Assembly (NCBI GenBank): GCA_017397315.1
Contig: JAFQJA010000019.1
Location: 34,208 to 98,207, forward strand
DNA: 64,000 nt
Reading direction: 5' to 3'
From: Clostridia bacterium
GTDB lineage: Bacteria; Bacillota; Clostridia; Monoglobales; Firm-18
The notes below the pieces were generated by a model. That model saw nothing but the letters and a program-made list of their open reading frames with translations, searched no databases and had not been told where the DNA came from. Both the position numbers and the translations under genes were made by a program. Positions 1 through 10,280 of this stretch are shown here, in pieces. How positions within the stretch are numbered: position 1 is the stretch's first letter; each line of letters starts with the position of its first letter.

Positions 1-360
1 ATGGTAATTACCTCGTTGGGAGATTTAATTACAGGAAAGGTTGGTATTAATAATATTTCGGGGCCTGCAGGAATTGTAAGCGAAATAGGAAATGCGGCAG
101 ACACATCAAAGGAGGAGGGCTCGTATATCCCTCTTTTAGTTCTTGTTGCATTTATTACAATAAATCTTGGAGTATTTAATCTTTTACCCATACCCGCTCT
201 TGACGGCGGAAGAATTTTCTTTGTACTGGCAAGTGCTATTATAAGAAAGGATATACCGCCCGAAAAAGAAGGTATAGTTCATTTTATTGGTCTTTTCCTT
301 TTGTTTGGACTTATGATTTATGCCACGGGCAACGATTTAATAAGGATATTTAGGAGTTAG
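1..360 (+). CDS. rseP: RIP metalloprotease RseP, C-terminal part (gene begins upstream)
   Basis: C-terminal fragment of a site-2 membrane metalloprotease that cuts transmembrane substrates such as anti-sigma factors and remnant signal peptides. The visible part has the end of a PDZ-like region (NNISGPAGIV, residues 18-27) followed by the hydrophobic helix carrying NLLPIPALDGGR, whose LDG aspartate is a zinc ligand, and a last membrane helix. The HExxH motif lies outside the window, so the ATG at position 1 is not a credible start. The stop is 2 nt before ispG. The rseP-ispG-polC order is common in Clostridia, where dxr and cdsA usually precede it. Confidence 0.93.
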   Translation: MVITSLGDLITGKVGINNISGPAGIVSEIGNAADTSKEEGSYIPLLVLVAFITINLGVFNLLPIPALDGGRIFFVLASAIIRKDIPPEKEGIVHFIGLFLLFGLMIYATGNDLIRIFRS

Positions 361-362
361 TT

Positions 363-1409
363 ATGGATAGGAAAATAACAAAGGTTATAGATGTGGGCGG
401 AGTTAAAATCGGCGGTGGAAACCGAATTACTGTGCAGAGCATGTGCAATAAAGACACTAAAAATACCGCAGAAGTTTTAAAGCAGATAAACGAACTTTAT
501 AATGCAGGGTGTGATATAGTACGCCTTGCAGTCCCTGATGAAAAAGCGGCACAAGCGTTTTCTGTAATTTGCTCTTCCTCACCTGTACCTGTTGTTGCAG
601 ATATACATTTTGACTACAAATTAGCACTTATGTGTGCTGAAAACGGGGCCTCAAAAATACGAATTAACCCGGGAAATATTGGCGACGGACAAAAAGTTAA
701 AGAGGTTGCGGACAAGTGCAGGAAGTATAAAATCCCGATAAGAATAGGTGTAAATCTTGGCTCTATTGAGAAAGAAATCGAAAAGAGATATGGACGCACT
801 GCAAAGGCAATGGTTGAAAGTGCCATGGGGCATATAAGACTTCTTAACAAATACGATTTTGACGATATTGCACTATCATTAAAGGCGTCAGATGTAGAGA
901 AAACCGTACAAGCTTATAGAATAATAAGCGGAACTACAAATTATCCATTGCATGTGGGAGTAACGGAAGCTGGAACATTGTATGGCGGTTTAATCAAGTC
1001 ATCAGCCGGTATAGGCTCTCTTTTGCTTGATGGAATTGGAGATACAATAAGGGTGTCTTTAACAGCAGACCCTGTAGAAGAGCCAAAAGCGGGAATAACA
1101 TTGCTTAAGGCATTGGGTATCAGAAAAGATGGGATAAATTTTGTTTCGTGCCCATCCTGCGGAAGATGTAAAATAAATCTTGTGGAGATAGCAAACAAAG
1201 TGCATGACGCACTTTGCAATGTAGATAAAGATATAACCGTTGCAGTAATGGGCTGTGTGGTAAACGGTCCCGGAGAGGCAAAGGATGCTGACATTGGTAT
1301 TGCAGGTGGCGACGGTTGTGCAGTTTTGTTTAAAAAAGGCGAAACAATGCGAAAAATAGCGGAAGAAAATATTGTTGACGAATTACTTAAAGAAATAGGA
1401 GAGATATAA
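363..1409 (+). CDS. ispG: 4-hydroxy-3-methylbut-2-enyl diphosphate synthase (IspG/GcpE)
   Basis: Catalyses the penultimate step of the MEP isoprenoid pathway, converting MEcPP to HMBPP with a [4Fe-4S] cluster. The 348-residue protein has the usual TIM-barrel N-terminal half and the C-terminal Fe-S domain. Cluster ligands are visible at SCPSCGRC (about residues 262-268) and MGCVVNGPGEAKDADIG (about 296-312). The ATG lies 2 nt after the rseP stop and the TAA abuts the polC start, so the three genes are co-transcribed. With dxr expected just upstream, this supplies isoprenoids, including the undecaprenyl carrier for the cell wall. Confidence 0.97.
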   Translation: MDRKITKVIDVGGVKIGGGNRITVQSMCNKDTKNTAEVLKQINELYNAGCDIVRLAVPDEKAAQAFSVICSSSPVPVVADIHFDYKLALMCAENGASKIRINPGNIGDGQKVKEVADKCRKYKIPIRIGVNLGSIEKEIEKRYGRTAKAMVESAMGHIRLLNKYDFDDIALSLKASDVEKTVQAYRIISGTTNYPLHVGVTEAGTLYGGLIKSSAGIGSLLLDGIGDTIRVSLTADPVEEPKAGITLLKALGIRKDGINFVSCPSCGRCKINLVEIANKVHDALCNVDKDITVAVMGCVVNGPGEAKDADIGIAGGDGCAVLFKKGETMRKIAEENIVDELLKEIGEI

Positions 1410-4400
1410 TTGCAACATTTATCAGAACTTTTTCCTGAAATCTGGGGAAATGTGAAATTTGACGGTAAGGTAACCGAGACAAAACTATATAAAGATTCGC
1501 GTGAAATTTATGTTAATGCTGAATTAGACCGATTTGTCAATAATGATACACTAACAGAAATCTGCGATAAAATTAAAGAGAAATATAATCTTAATGCAGC
1601 AGAAATCGCACCTGTTTTTAACAAAGAATGTTACAGCAAAGACTTAATGCCGGAAATAATAAAATACATAAAAGATGCTGATGTGGCGATGTTTTTACAA
1701 AACGGACAGTTCAGTTTTGACGGAGACAACATCAACATAAAATTTAACTGCTCATTAATAGAAAAGGACTTTAAAGGGGCACTTACAAATAAAATAAAAG
1801 ACCTTTTCGGCGTCGATGTTACCGTTATATCATCAGGAATTTCAGAAGACAGTGCAAGAGAGGAACTTGAAAATTTCCAGCGTGAGGTGGAACAGAGTAA
1901 AGCTAAAATTGTAAAACAAAGAATTAAGGAAAACAGTACAATTATTTACGGCAGAAAAATTAAGGACACAGATATTATGCCTATCGCGGACATAAACGAA
2001 CTTTCAGGCAATGTGGTAATTGAAGGTGAGATTTTTACCAAAGAGATTGATGTTCGTGTTACGAGGGATAAAAAATACATTATAATTTTTTCCGTAACAG
2101 ACTACACAAATTCCATTAGTTGTAAAATATTTGTTGACCAGCAACAAGTGTATGAAAGCGTAAGCGAAAGACTTAAAAAAGGCGCATATATCCGTATTAA
2201 AGGTAATGTGGGTTACGATAAATATTCAAGAGAAATCGTGCTTTCTGTATATGACATTAACGAAGCGGTAAAAACTGAAAGAACAGATGACGCAGAAGAA
2301 AAGAGAGTTGAACTTCATTTGCATACGCAGATGAGCAGTATGGATTCAACAGTAAATATAGACCAACTTATTAAAAAGTGCCAGAAGTTCGGACACAAAG
2401 CAATTGCTGTTACAGACCACGGCGTTGTTCAGGCATTCCCCTTTATGATGAATGCTGCACAAAAGACGGATATTAAAGTTTTATACGGTTGCGAAATTTA
2501 TCTTGTAAATATAGGTAGACCCATCGTTTTTTGTGCAGACGGACAAAGCCTTACAAAAAGCGTTGTAGTGTTTGACACAGAAACCACAGGTCTTAACAGA
2601 GAAAATGAAGAGATAATAGAAATAGGTGCAGTAAAAATACAGGACGGGGAGATTGTTGACAGATTTACGACATTCATTAACCCTAAAAAGCCAATACCTC
2701 AAAAAATTGTGGAACTTACAAATATAACAGACGAGATGGTAAAAGATGCTCCTTTTATCGAAACTGTTATGCCGCAGTTTCTTGATTTTTGCGGGGACAG
2801 TGTTCTGGTTGCCCACAATGCTTCTTTTGATATTGGCTTTGTTAAAGAAACTGCAAAAAGGCTTGGCATAGAAGATTTTGCACCTACATATATAGATACT
2901 GTAGAGTTGGCACGCGGATTTTTACCCGATTTGCCCAAACACAAACTTGACTTTGTTGCAAAGGCTCTTAATATTTCTTTGGAGGGACATCACAGAGCAG
3001 TTAACGATGCAGAAACTACAGCACAGATTTATCTGGAATTTGCAAGCCGTTTGCAGAATATGGAAATTACTACTACAGATGGGGTAAATATAGCATTTGA
3101 CCAAGAAACAGACCCCAAAAAGAAAGGCTATCACCACGCAGTAATTTTTGCGAAAAATTATACAGGACTTAAAAATCTTTATAAGATAATTTCTGTATCG
3201 CACCTCGAGAATTTTTACAAAAGACCAAGAGTTACAAAGGCTCTTTACTTAAAATACTGTGATGGTCTTATGATTGGCTCTGCATGTGAACAAGGTGAAT
3301 TATACAGAAGTATTCAGCAGGGCAAGTCAAACAAAGAAGTTGCATCAATTGCCAGATTTTATGATTATCTGGAAATTCAGCCCCTTGGCAACAATGAATT
3401 TATGTTGAGGAAAAACATTGTTGAGAGCAAAGAACAATTAATTGAAATAAACAAAAGAATTATTAACCTTGGTGAGTTTTTCGGCAAACCTGTAGTCGCA
3501 ACCTGTGATGTTCACTTCTTAGAACCGAGAGATTCTATATACAGGGCTATCTTGCAAAAAGGTCAGGGGTATGAAGATGCTGACAATCAGGCACCTTTAT
3601 ATTACAGAACAACAGAAGAAATGTTATGTGAGTTTTCATATCTGCCACCCGAAAAGGCTTACGAAATTGTTGTTACAAATACCAACAAAATTGCAGATAT
3701 GTGCGAAAAAATACAACCCGTTCCTGATGGTACATTTCCACCCGTATGGCCTAATGCACCTGACGAAATAAAGGAAATGAGCGAAGCAAAGGCGAAAAGA
3801 ATATACGGTGAGAATTTGCCTGATATAGTTCGTGCAAGAATGGATAAAGAACTTCACTCAATTATTACCTACGGTTTTTCAGTTATGTATTTAATAGCCC
3901 AGAGACTTGTTAAAAAGAGTAACGAAGATGGATATTTGGTAGGCTCAAGAGGTTCTGTAGGTTCTTCATTTGTTGCATTTTTAAGTGATATTACAGAGGT
4001 TAATGCACTGCCACCCCACTATGTGTGCAAAAAGTGTCAGTACAGTGAATTTGTAACTGACGGCTCTTACGGTTGCGGTGTTGATATGCCTGATAAGGTG
4101 TGTCCGAAATGTGGAGAAATGCTTTTTAAAGACGGTCATGACATTCCTTTTGAAACATTCCTCGGATTTGCAGGGGACAAAGAACCTGATATTGACCTTA
4201 ATTTTTCAGGGGACTATCAGCCAAAAGCTCACAAATATACCGAGGTGTTGTTTGGAGAGGGCTATGTTTTCAGAGCAGGTACGATAGCTACTTTGGCAGA
4301 TAAAACTGCATTCGGGTTTGTTAAAAAGTACCTTGATGAAAAAGGAATAGTTGCGTCTAATGCAGAAATTGAAAGATTAATTGGCGGTGTGGGAGGAGTA

Positions 4401-5603
4401 AAGCGTACCACAGGTCAGCATCCGGGCGGTGTAATGATTTTGCCTAAAGGACACGATATCCACGAGTTTTGTCCTGTTCAGCACCCTGCTGATGATAATG
4501 ATACAGACATTATAACTACTCACTTTGATTATCATTCAATAAGCGGAAGACTTCTAAAACTCGATATACTGGGACACGACGACCCCACAGTTATTAAAAT
4601 GCTTGAAGACTTAACGGATATAGATGCAAAAACAATACCGCTTGATGACAAAGATACCATGAGCCTTTTCCTAAATACCGAGGCTCTTGGAGTAAGCGAA
4701 AAGGATATAGATAGTTCAGTAGGAACATTCGGCGTGCCGGAATTCGGTACAAAATTTGTAAGACAGATGCTTGTTGATACGAAGCCTACGACATTTTCTG
4801 AACTTTGCCGTATATCAGGTCTTTCGCACGGAACTGATGTTTGGCTTAACAATGCACAGGAACTGATTAACAATGGTATATGTTCTCTTAAAGATGCGAT
4901 ATGCACAAGAGATGATATTATGACTTATCTTATGTATGCGGGAGTTCCTGCAAAAAGTGCTTTTGATATTATGGAGCGTGTAAGAAAAGGCAAAGGCTTA
5001 AAACAAGACGAGATAGATATTTTAAACGAAAACAATATTCCTCAGTGGTATATTGACAGTTGCCAGAAAATCAAATATATGTTCCCGAAAGCACATGCTG
5101 TTGCTTATGTTACTATGGCATTCAGAATTGCGTGGTTTAAGGTACACTATCCCAAGGCATATTATATTGCTCATTTAACTGTAAGGGCAGATGAGTTCGA
5201 CAGTTCAATTATGTGCAACAAGGAAACTGCGTGGGCGGAAAGACGCCGTCTTGATGCTTTGGGACGAGATGCAAGTGCAAAAGATAAAAATGTTCTTACG
5301 ATACTTGAAACAGTTTGCGAAATGTTTGCCAGAGGAATAGAGTTTGAAAAAATAGATTTATATAAATCAGATGCAGTTAAGTTTACAGGTACGGAAAAAG
5401 GTATTATGCCACCGCTTAACGCTTTGCCCGGGCTTGGCGTAAACGCTGCCATGTCAATTGTAGAAGCAAGAAAAGAAGGTGAATTTTCTTCAATAGAAGA
5501 TTTAAGAAACCGTTCTAAAGTAAATAAAACCGTTATAGAATTAATGAAGGAGCAAGGCGTGCTTGACGGTATGCCCGAAAGCAACCAGTTAACATTTTTC
5601 TGA
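1410..5603 (+). CDS. polC: DNA polymerase III alpha subunit, Gram-positive PolC type
   Basis: Replicative leading-strand polymerase of low-GC Gram-positives. The 1397 residues are close to the usual length of about 1430. Domain order: variable N-terminus, OB fold (about 205-295), PHP domain starting at VELHLHT (about 303), an inserted DEDDh proofreading exonuclease (VVFDTETTGL, about 385), the rest of PHP, then the polymerase. The polymerase has a CxxC pair of zinc sites (CKKCQYSEF, about 872, and CPKCGE) and the catalytic PDIDLNFSG (about 925). A helix-hairpin-helix-like LPGLGVNAAMSIVEAR lies near the C-terminus. Translation starts at a TTG directly after the ispG stop, with GGAGAG about 6 nt upstream. 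Confidence 0.97.
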   Translation: MQHLSELFPEIWGNVKFDGKVTETKLYKDSREIYVNAELDRFVNNDTLTEICDKIKEKYNLNAAEIAPVFNKECYSKDLMPEIIKYIKDADVAMFLQNGQFSFDGDNINIKFNCSLIEKDFKGALTNKIKDLFGVDVTVISSGISEDSAREELENFQREVEQSKAKIVKQRIKENSTIIYGRKIKDTDIMPIADINELSGNVVIEGEIFTKEIDVRVTRDKKYIIIFSVTDYTNSISCKIFVDQQQVYESVSERLKKGAYIRIKGNVGYDKYSREIVLSVYDINEAVKTERTDDAEEKRVELHLHTQMSSMDSTVNIDQLIKKCQKFGHKAIAVTDHGVVQAFPFMMNAAQKTDIKVLYGCEIYLVNIGRPIVFCADGQSLTKSVVVFDTETTGLNRENEEIIEIGAVKIQDGEIVDRFTTFINPKKPIPQKIVELTNITDEMVKDAPFIETVMPQFLDFCGDSVLVAHNASFDIGFVKETAKRLGIEDFAPTYIDTVELARGFLPDLPKHKLDFVAKALNISLEGHHRAVNDAETTAQIYLEFASRLQNMEITTTDGVNIAFDQETDPKKKGYHHAVIFAKNYTGLKNLYKIISVSHLENFYKRPRVTKALYLKYCDGLMIGSACEQGELYRSIQQGKSNKEVASIARFYDYLEIQPLGNNEFMLRKNIVESKEQLIEINKRIINLGEFFGKPVVATCDVHFLEPRDSIYRAILQKGQGYEDADNQAPLYYRTTEEMLCEFSYLPPEKAYEIVVTNTNKIADMCEKIQPVPDGTFPPVWPNAPDEIKEMSEAKAKRIYGENLPDIVRARMDKELHSIITYGFSVMYLIAQRLVKKSNEDGYLVGSRGSVGSSFVAFLSDITEVNALPPHYVCKKCQYSEFVTDGSYGCGVDMPDKVCPKCGEMLFKDGHDIPFETFLGFAGDKEPDIDLNFSGDYQPKAHKYTEVLFGEGYVFRAGTIATLADKTAFGFVKKYLDEKGIVASNAEIERLIGGVGGVKRTTGQHPGGVMILPKGHDIHEFCPVQHPADDNDTDIITTHFDYHSISGRLLKLDILGHDDPTVIKMLEDLTDIDAKTIPLDDKDTMSLFLNTEALGVSEKDIDSSVGTFGVPEFGTKFVRQMLVDTKPTTFSELCRISGLSHGTDVWLNNAQELINNGICSLKDAICTRDDIMTYLMYAGVPAKSAFDIMERVRKGKGLKQDEIDILNENNIPQWYIDSCQKIKYMFPKAHAVAYVTMAFRIAWFKVHYPKAYYIAHLTVRADEFDSSIMCNKETAWAERRRLDALGRDASAKDKNVLTILETVCEMFARGIEFEKIDLYKSDAVKFTGTEKGIMPPLNALPGLGVNAAMSIVEARKEGEFSSIEDLRNRSKVNKTVIELMKEQGVLDGMPESNQLTFF

Positions 5604-5604
5604 T

Positions 5605-6183
5605 ATGATAAAGATTAACGAAGTAATTATAGTCGAGGGGAAATACGATAAAATAAAATTGCAAAGTCTGTTTGATACTTTAGTGGTAACAACAGACGGC
5701 TTTCGGATATACAAAAACAAAGAGAAAGCCAAGATGTTAAGACTGTTGGCGGAAAAAAGGGGAATAATACTGCTTACCGACTCCGACAAAGCAGGACTTC
5801 GTATTAGAAACAAAGTCCGTGAAATAGTGGGTGATGCAAATATTAAAAATGTATTCGTTCCGCAGATAAAAGGTAAAGAAAAAAGAAAAGACAAAGGCGG
5901 AGCAGAAGGCATTTTGGGTGTAGAGGGGATAAACGACCAGATAATTATTGATGCGGTTATGTCTCAGGCAGTGCAAACTGCACCGGGAGATAAGATTACC
6001 AAAGCTGAGTTTTATGCCCTTGGTTTTAGCGGGAAAAATGACAGCGGACTGAAACGGCAGAAACTGGCGCTGGCTTTAGGCTTGCCCGTTAATTTGTCCG
6101 CTACTATGTTACTTGACACAATTAACGCTGTGTTTTCAAAACAACAGTTTTATGACTTTATAAATAATCAGGAGGACTTATAA
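5605..6183 (+). CDS. rnmV: Ribonuclease M5 (5S rRNA maturation)
   Basis: TOPRIM-domain endonuclease that matures 5S rRNA in Bacillota. The TOPRIM signatures are IIVEGKYDK (residues 8-16, catalytic Glu) and LLTDSDKAG (about 56-64, the DxD pair), followed by a basic stretch (KGKEKRKDKGG) and the C-terminal RNase M5 domain. The 192 residues match the family. The ATG is 1 nt after the polC stop, so it is probably translated by coupling. Its usual neighbour ksgA is not here. The position behind polC is the main contextual oddity. Confidence 0.93.
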   Translation: MIKINEVIIVEGKYDKIKLQSLFDTLVVTTDGFRIYKNKEKAKMLRLLAEKRGIILLTDSDKAGLRIRNKVREIVGDANIKNVFVPQIKGKEKRKDKGGAEGILGVEGINDQIIIDAVMSQAVQTAPGDKITKAEFYALGFSGKNDSGLKRQKLALALGLPVNLSATMLLDTINAVFSKQQFYDFINNQEDL

Positions 6184-7845
6184 ATGTCAGAAATGAAGAA
6201 GCAGTCATTTTTGCAGGGAGCATTTGTACTTGTGTGTGCAAATCTTCTGGTAAAAATAATAGGTGCGGGTTTTAAACTGCCTCTTACTTACCTAATCGGA
6301 GAGGAGGGTATGGGGCTTTTTGGCTCTGCCTACACAGTTTATACAATTTTGTTTGTAATTGCTACAGCGGGGTTTCCTATTGCCATTTCAAAAATGGTTT
6401 CGGAAAGTGTGGCATTGGGACATCTCCGCCAGGCAGACCGTATTTTTAAAGTGGCATTTTTGATGCTTTTGTGTGTAGGAACTGCAGGTACTGCCGTTTT
6501 ATATTTCGGTGCAGAAAGTTTCGCAGGATTTTTAAAAACTCCTGATGCCACAGGACCTATTAAGGCTATTGCTCCAGCGGTGTTTTTCGTTTCTGTAATG
6601 TCTTCTTTGAGAGGATATTTTCAGGGACACCAGAATATGTATCCTACTGCAGTTTCGGAAGTGGTAGAGGCTGTGGGAAAACTGGTTTTCGGTTATTTCC
6701 TTGCATATTATTTTATGAATATAAATGTGGCTAAAGCTGCTTCAGGTGCTATCTTTGGTGTTACAATGGGTACGGTTTTAGGTGCAGGAATTCTAATTGC
6801 CATTTTTCTTTTCAAAAGGTTTAAAAATACCCGTTACAGTAGTTCTGAACCTTCGGTGCGAAGCGTAAAAAGTATTGCAAAAGAATTAGTGAAAATTTCC
6901 GTGCCAATTACTATAGGTGCATCTGTTGCAAGCATAACAACATTAATCGATATGGCAACTATAACAAGACGCCTGCAAACCATTACACAAGTTACTGAGG
7001 AGTTTATTGTAAAATACGGAAGTCTTGCTGATATATCTTCTTTTACAGGTGCTATTGATTCGCAACTTGCAACTAAACTCTACGGTCTTTACAACGGTTA
7101 TGCAGTACCGCTTTTCAATTTGCCTTTGACCATTGTTGCGGCAATAGCTATGAGTGTTGTGCCTGCCATTGCGGCGGCTATAGCAAAAAAGAATTATGTA
7201 ACAAGCAACGGAGTAACAAAAGGTGCCTTAAAAATTACCATACTTTTGGCGTTGCCCTGCGGTGCAGGTTTGTTTGCTTTGGCAAAGCCAATACTTGTGG
7301 CGTTATATAACAACGGACTTGCAGAAACACTGTTGCAGTCATTGTCTGTTGCAATAGTTTTTGTGTCTTTGCTATCTGTTACAACTGCTGTTTTACAAGC
7401 CTACGGACACCCGTCGATTCCTATGGTTAATATGCTTATAGGCGGAATAGTAAAAATTGCTACAAACTATTATCTTGTGGGCACACCCAAATACAACATT
7501 GACGGGGCACCTATCGGTACAGTTGTTTGCTATTTTGTTATAGTAATTCTAAATATAATTTGTTTGATAAGAATTACGAAAATAAAGTTTAGTATTATTG
7601 ATTTTGTTATAAAACCTTTGTTTTGTGCGCTTGTTATGGCGATACCGGTACTTGCGGGTTATAAAACGGCGTTCAACTTGGGACTTGGCGTAAGGCCGTC
7701 TGTGTTAGTAGCAGTTGGTCTTGGTGTTTTGGTATACGGTTTGCTTATACTTTTTATCGGGGCAATTAAAAAAGAAGATGTTTTGATGCTTCCTAAAGGG
7801 GAAACTATTTATAAATTACTAACAAAGACAAAACTTATGAAGTAG
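6184..7845 (+). CDS. MOP-superfamily lipid flippase, SpoVB/YtgP (MurJ-like) family
   Basis: A polytopic membrane protein of 553 residues with about 14 hydrophobic segments. It begins with the MATE/MVF-type pattern [19 protein letters not shown] and contains [16 protein letters not shown], typical of the SpoVB/YtgP branch. Members flip lipid-linked cell-wall precursors; YtgP is a lipid II flippase and SpoVB acts in spore cortex synthesis. Length fits YtgP (about 544) somewhat better than SpoVB (518), but the two cannot be told apart from sequence alone. The ATG lies directly after the rnmV stop, whose last codons carry the AGGAGG Shine-Dalgarno. Confidence 0.88.
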   Translation: MSEMKKQSFLQGAFVLVCANLLVKIIGAGFKLPLTYLIGEEGMGLFGSAYTVYTILFVIATAGFPIAISKMVSESVALGHLRQADRIFKVAFLMLLCVGTAGTAVLYFGAESFAGFLKTPDATGPIKAIAPAVFFVSVMSSLRGYFQGHQNMYPTAVSEVVEAVGKLVFGYFLAYYFMNINVAKAASGAIFGVTMGTVLGAGILIAIFLFKRFKNTRYSSSEPSVRSVKSIAKELVKISVPITIGASVASITTLIDMATITRRLQTITQVTEEFIVKYGSLADISSFTGAIDSQLATKLYGLYNGYAVPLFNLPLTIVAAIAMSVVPAIAAAIAKKNYVTSNGVTKGALKITILLALPCGAGLFALAKPILVALYNNGLAETLLQSLSVAIVFVSLLSVTTAVLQAYGHPSIPMVNMLIGGIVKIATNYYLVGTPKYNIDGAPIGTVVCYFVIVILNIICLIRITKIKFSIIDFVIKPLFCALVMAIPVLAGYKTAFNLGLGVRPSVLVAVGLGVLVYGLLILFIGAIKKEDVLMLPKGETIYKLLTKTKLMK

Positions 7846-7853
7846 GTGAAAAT

Positions 7854-8858
7854 ATGTCAGAGGAAAGAATTATTTCTGCAAAAAATATTTCAGAGGACGG
7901 AAACTTTGAGTTAACTTTAAGACCGCGTACATTAGAGGAATATGTAGGTCAGGAAAATGCCAAAGAAAGTCTTGAAATATTCATAAAAGCCGCGAAATTA
8001 AGAAATGAGCCTGTGGACCATGTTCTTTTATACGGTCCTCCGGGGCTTGGAAAAACTACCCTTGCGGGTGTTATAGCAAACGAAATGGGAGTAAACATAA
8101 GAGTTACAAGCGGTCCTGCCATTGAAAAGCAGGGCGACCTTGCAGCACTTCTTACCAATCTTTCTGAAAACGACATTTTATTTATAGACGAAATACACAG
8201 ACTGAACAGGTCTATAGAAGAAGTGCTTTATCCTGCAATGGAGGACGGTGCTATAGACATTATAGTAGGACAAGGTCCGTCGGCACGCTCAATAAGACTT
8301 GATTTGCCAAAATTCACCCTTATAGGTGCTACTACACGGGCAGGGCAGTTGTCTGCACCCCTTCGCGACAGATTTGGCGTTATGTTCAGACTTGAAATGT
8401 ATTCAGATGAAGAACTTTGCAACATAGTAAAAAGGTCTGCGAGAATTCTTGATATAAGTGTAAAAGAAGAGGGTGTATATGAAATTGCCTCGCGTTCAAG
8501 AGGAACACCCAGAATTGCCAACAGACTTTTGCGACGAGTTCGTGATTACGCTCAAATCAAAGCAGACGGCGTTATTACAAAAGAAGTTGCAGATATGGCA
8601 CTTAATCTGCTGGAAGTTGACAAAACAGGACTTGATAAAATTGATAAGAGTATATTAAACACGATTATAACTACTTTTGGCGGAGGCCCTGTAGGACTTG
8701 AAACTTTAGCGGCTACAACAGGGGAAGACCCTCTTACCATAGAAGATGTGTACGAGCCGTTTTTGATGCAAAGGGGATTTATAAACAGAACACCACGAGG
8801 AAGAATGGCAACGGATTTGGCGTACAAATATTTAGATATAAAAAAGGGTTGTGAATAA
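7854..8858 (+). CDS. ruvB: Holliday junction branch-migration ATPase RuvB
   Basis: AAA+ motor that drives branch migration with RuvA at recombination intermediates. Walker A is GPPGLGKTT (about 61-69), Walker B is FIDEIHRL, sensor 1 is [10 protein letters not shown], and the C-terminal winged-helix region includes [19 protein letters not shown]. At 334 residues the protein is full length. The gene closes the rseP-to-ruvB run, and its stop codon sits inside the terminator hairpin shared with convergent aroA. ruvA and ruvC are encoded together about 51 kb away at 59279-60345 on the other strand. Confidence 0.97.
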   Translation: MSEERIISAKNISEDGNFELTLRPRTLEEYVGQENAKESLEIFIKAAKLRNEPVDHVLLYGPPGLGKTTLAGVIANEMGVNIRVTSGPAIEKQGDLAALLTNLSENDILFIDEIHRLNRSIEEVLYPAMEDGAIDIIVGQGPSARSIRLDLPKFTLIGATTRAGQLSAPLRDRFGVMFRLEMYSDEELCNIVKRSARILDISVKEEGVYEIASRSRGTPRIANRLLRRVRDYAQIKADGVITKEVADMALNLLEVDKTGLDKIDKSILNTIITTFGGGPVGLETLAATTGEDPLTIEDVYEPFLMQRGFINRTPRGRMATDLAYKYLDIKKGCE

Positions 8859-8877
8859 TAATTCACAACCCTTTTTA
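8839..8877. terminator. Bidirectional intrinsic terminator between ruvB and aroA
   Basis: Perfect 11-bp stem GGGTTGTGAAT (8846-8856) pairing with ATTCACAACCC (8861-8871) around an AATA loop. It has an A-run on the left and a T-run on the right, so it can terminate transcription in both directions. The ruvB TAA (8856-8858) is part of the hairpin. Confidence 0.9.
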
Positions 8878-10161
8878 TCAGTTATCCCAAAAATCAATTT
8901 TCCCCCCAAGGGAAATATAGTCATTCCAGAACTGAGGATATGATTTATCGGTGCATTTATAATCATCAACAGTTACCAATTCTTCGCAAACTGAAGATGC
9001 GATTGCAACGGCCATTGCTATTCTGTGGTCATTACAACTGTTTGTTGCTCCGCCCGATAATTTTTCAGTACCCTCTATTATAAGAGAATCGCCTTTTTCA
9101 ATTATTGTTCCGCCAAGGGAATTGAGTTGCTGGGCAATGGTGGACAGTCTGTCGCTTTCTTTTAGTCTTAACCTTGAAGCACCCTTTATTACAGTCTCAC
9201 CTGTTGCATTAATGGCTAGTACTGCTATTGCAGGTACCAGATCTGGTATCTGGGAAACATCTATAGTGCAACCGTGAAGATTTGACGGAAGTGCAGAAAT
9301 GCCTTTTTCATTGTCAATTATAACTTTCCCGCCCATCTTTTTAATAATTTCTATTATTTTTTTGTCGCCCTGTTTCGTATTGGTGTTTAAGCCTTTGCAT
9401 ACCACAAAGTTGCCGATAGCACCGGCAGCCAGAAAAAATGCCGCTTGTGAATAGTCTGCCTCAATTGTGTAATTGCAAGGTTTATACTGTTGTCCGCCTT
9501 TTATTTTGAATTTCTTATATCTGTAATTAGTAATTGTTATGCCGTACTGTTGCATAACATCAATTGTTAAATCAACATACGCCTTTGACTCAAGAGGCGT
9601 AGTTACAATAATTTCGCTGTCCTGTGGGTATAAAGGCAGGGTGAACAAAAGTCCGCTTATAAACTGACTGCTTACATTGCCCTCCACTCTTATTTTGCCT
9701 TGAATGTCTCCGCTTTTAACTGTAAGAGGCAAGTAGTCAAGACTGCATTTATTGTACTCTATATCAAATTTGTCAAACAGATTAAGATATATGTCAAGAG
9801 GTCTTTTGGGAAGACGCCCTTGCCCGTCAAAAGTAACCTTTTTAGTTGCAAGCAGAGCCAAAGGTATTAAAAATCTTAAAGTGGAGCCACTCTCTCTGCA
9901 GTTTAGTTTAACAGGTGCAGAAACATTTAGAGTGTTAGTTCCGTCTATTAAAAGCTTGTCGTCATAGCGTGTTATCTTTGCACCCAATGCTGACATACAT
10001 TCAATCGTTGCGTTTATATCTTCCGAGTCGCCAACATTTTTCAGTTCTGAAATACCCCGTGCGAGGGAAGCACAGACGATAGCTCTGTGGCTTATAGATT
10101 TGGACGGCGGTATAACAACACTGCCGTTTAATTCTTTTGGAGTTATTGTAATGCTGTTCAT
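8878..10161 (-). CDS. aroA: 3-phosphoshikimate 1-carboxyvinyltransferase (EPSP synthase)
   Basis: Sixth step of the shikimate pathway, joining PEP and shikimate-3-phosphate. Visible are the N-terminal substrate-binding PPSKSISHRA, the RESGSTLRF segment (the place of NAGTAMR in the E. coli enzyme, with the usual Gram-positive sequence), GQGRLPKRPLD, and CNDHRIAMA near the C-terminus. The chosen ATG at 10161 gives 427 residues, the family norm, and follows AAAGGGGTGAG. An in-frame ATG at 10212 is rejected because it lies in the -35 box of the gene's own promoter. aroA stands alone here with no other aro gene nearby. Confidence 0.95.
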   Translation of the reverse strand: MNSITITPKELNGSVVIPPSKSISHRAIVCASLARGISELKNVGDSEDINATIECMSALGAKITRYDDKLLIDGTNTLNVSAPVKLNCRESGSTLRFLIPLALLATKKVTFDGQGRLPKRPLDIYLNLFDKFDIEYNKCSLDYLPLTVKSGDIQGKIRVEGNVSSQFISGLLFTLPLYPQDSEIIVTTPLESKAYVDLTIDVMQQYGITITNYRYKKFKIKGGQQYKPCNYTIEADYSQAAFFLAAGAIGNFVVCKGLNTNTKQGDKKIIEIIKKMGGKVIIDNEKGISALPSNLHGCTIDVSQIPDLVPAIAVLAINATGETVIKGASRLRLKESDRLSTIAQQLNSLGGTIIEKGDSLIIEGTEKLSGGATNSCNDHRIAMAVAIASSVCEELVTVDDYKCTDKSYPQFWNDYISLGGKIDFWDN

Positions 10162-10183
10162 TGTTTTCTCACCCCTTTGGTAA

Positions 10184-10212
10184 ATTATATAAAAAAATAG
10201 TAAAATAGTCAA
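10184..10212 (-). promoter_or_regulatory. aroA promoter
   Basis: Minus-strand -35 TTGACT (10207-10212) and -10 TATAAT (10184-10189) with a 17-nt spacer. It places the transcript start near 10177, which decides the aroA start codon at 10161. Confidence 0.8.
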
Positions 10213-10220
10213 GAAAATAT

Positions 10221-10250
10221 TTGAAATGTACCACTGTTATGTGTTATACT
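10221..10250 (+). promoter_or_regulatory. lepA promoter
   Basis: -35 TTGAAA (10221-10226) and -10 TATACT (10245-10250), spacer 18 nt, lying 8 nt from the divergent aroA -35 box. It is followed by GGAGGA before the lepA ATG. Confidence 0.7.
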
Positions 10251-10280
10251 GTATGTAGTATTTTTTAATGGAGGACAAAA

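Noticed and set aside
10162..10212. N-terminal extension of aroA from an upstream ATG
   Set aside because: The ATG lies in the -35 box of the aroA promoter, and the family start with a strong Shine-Dalgarno is at 10161.
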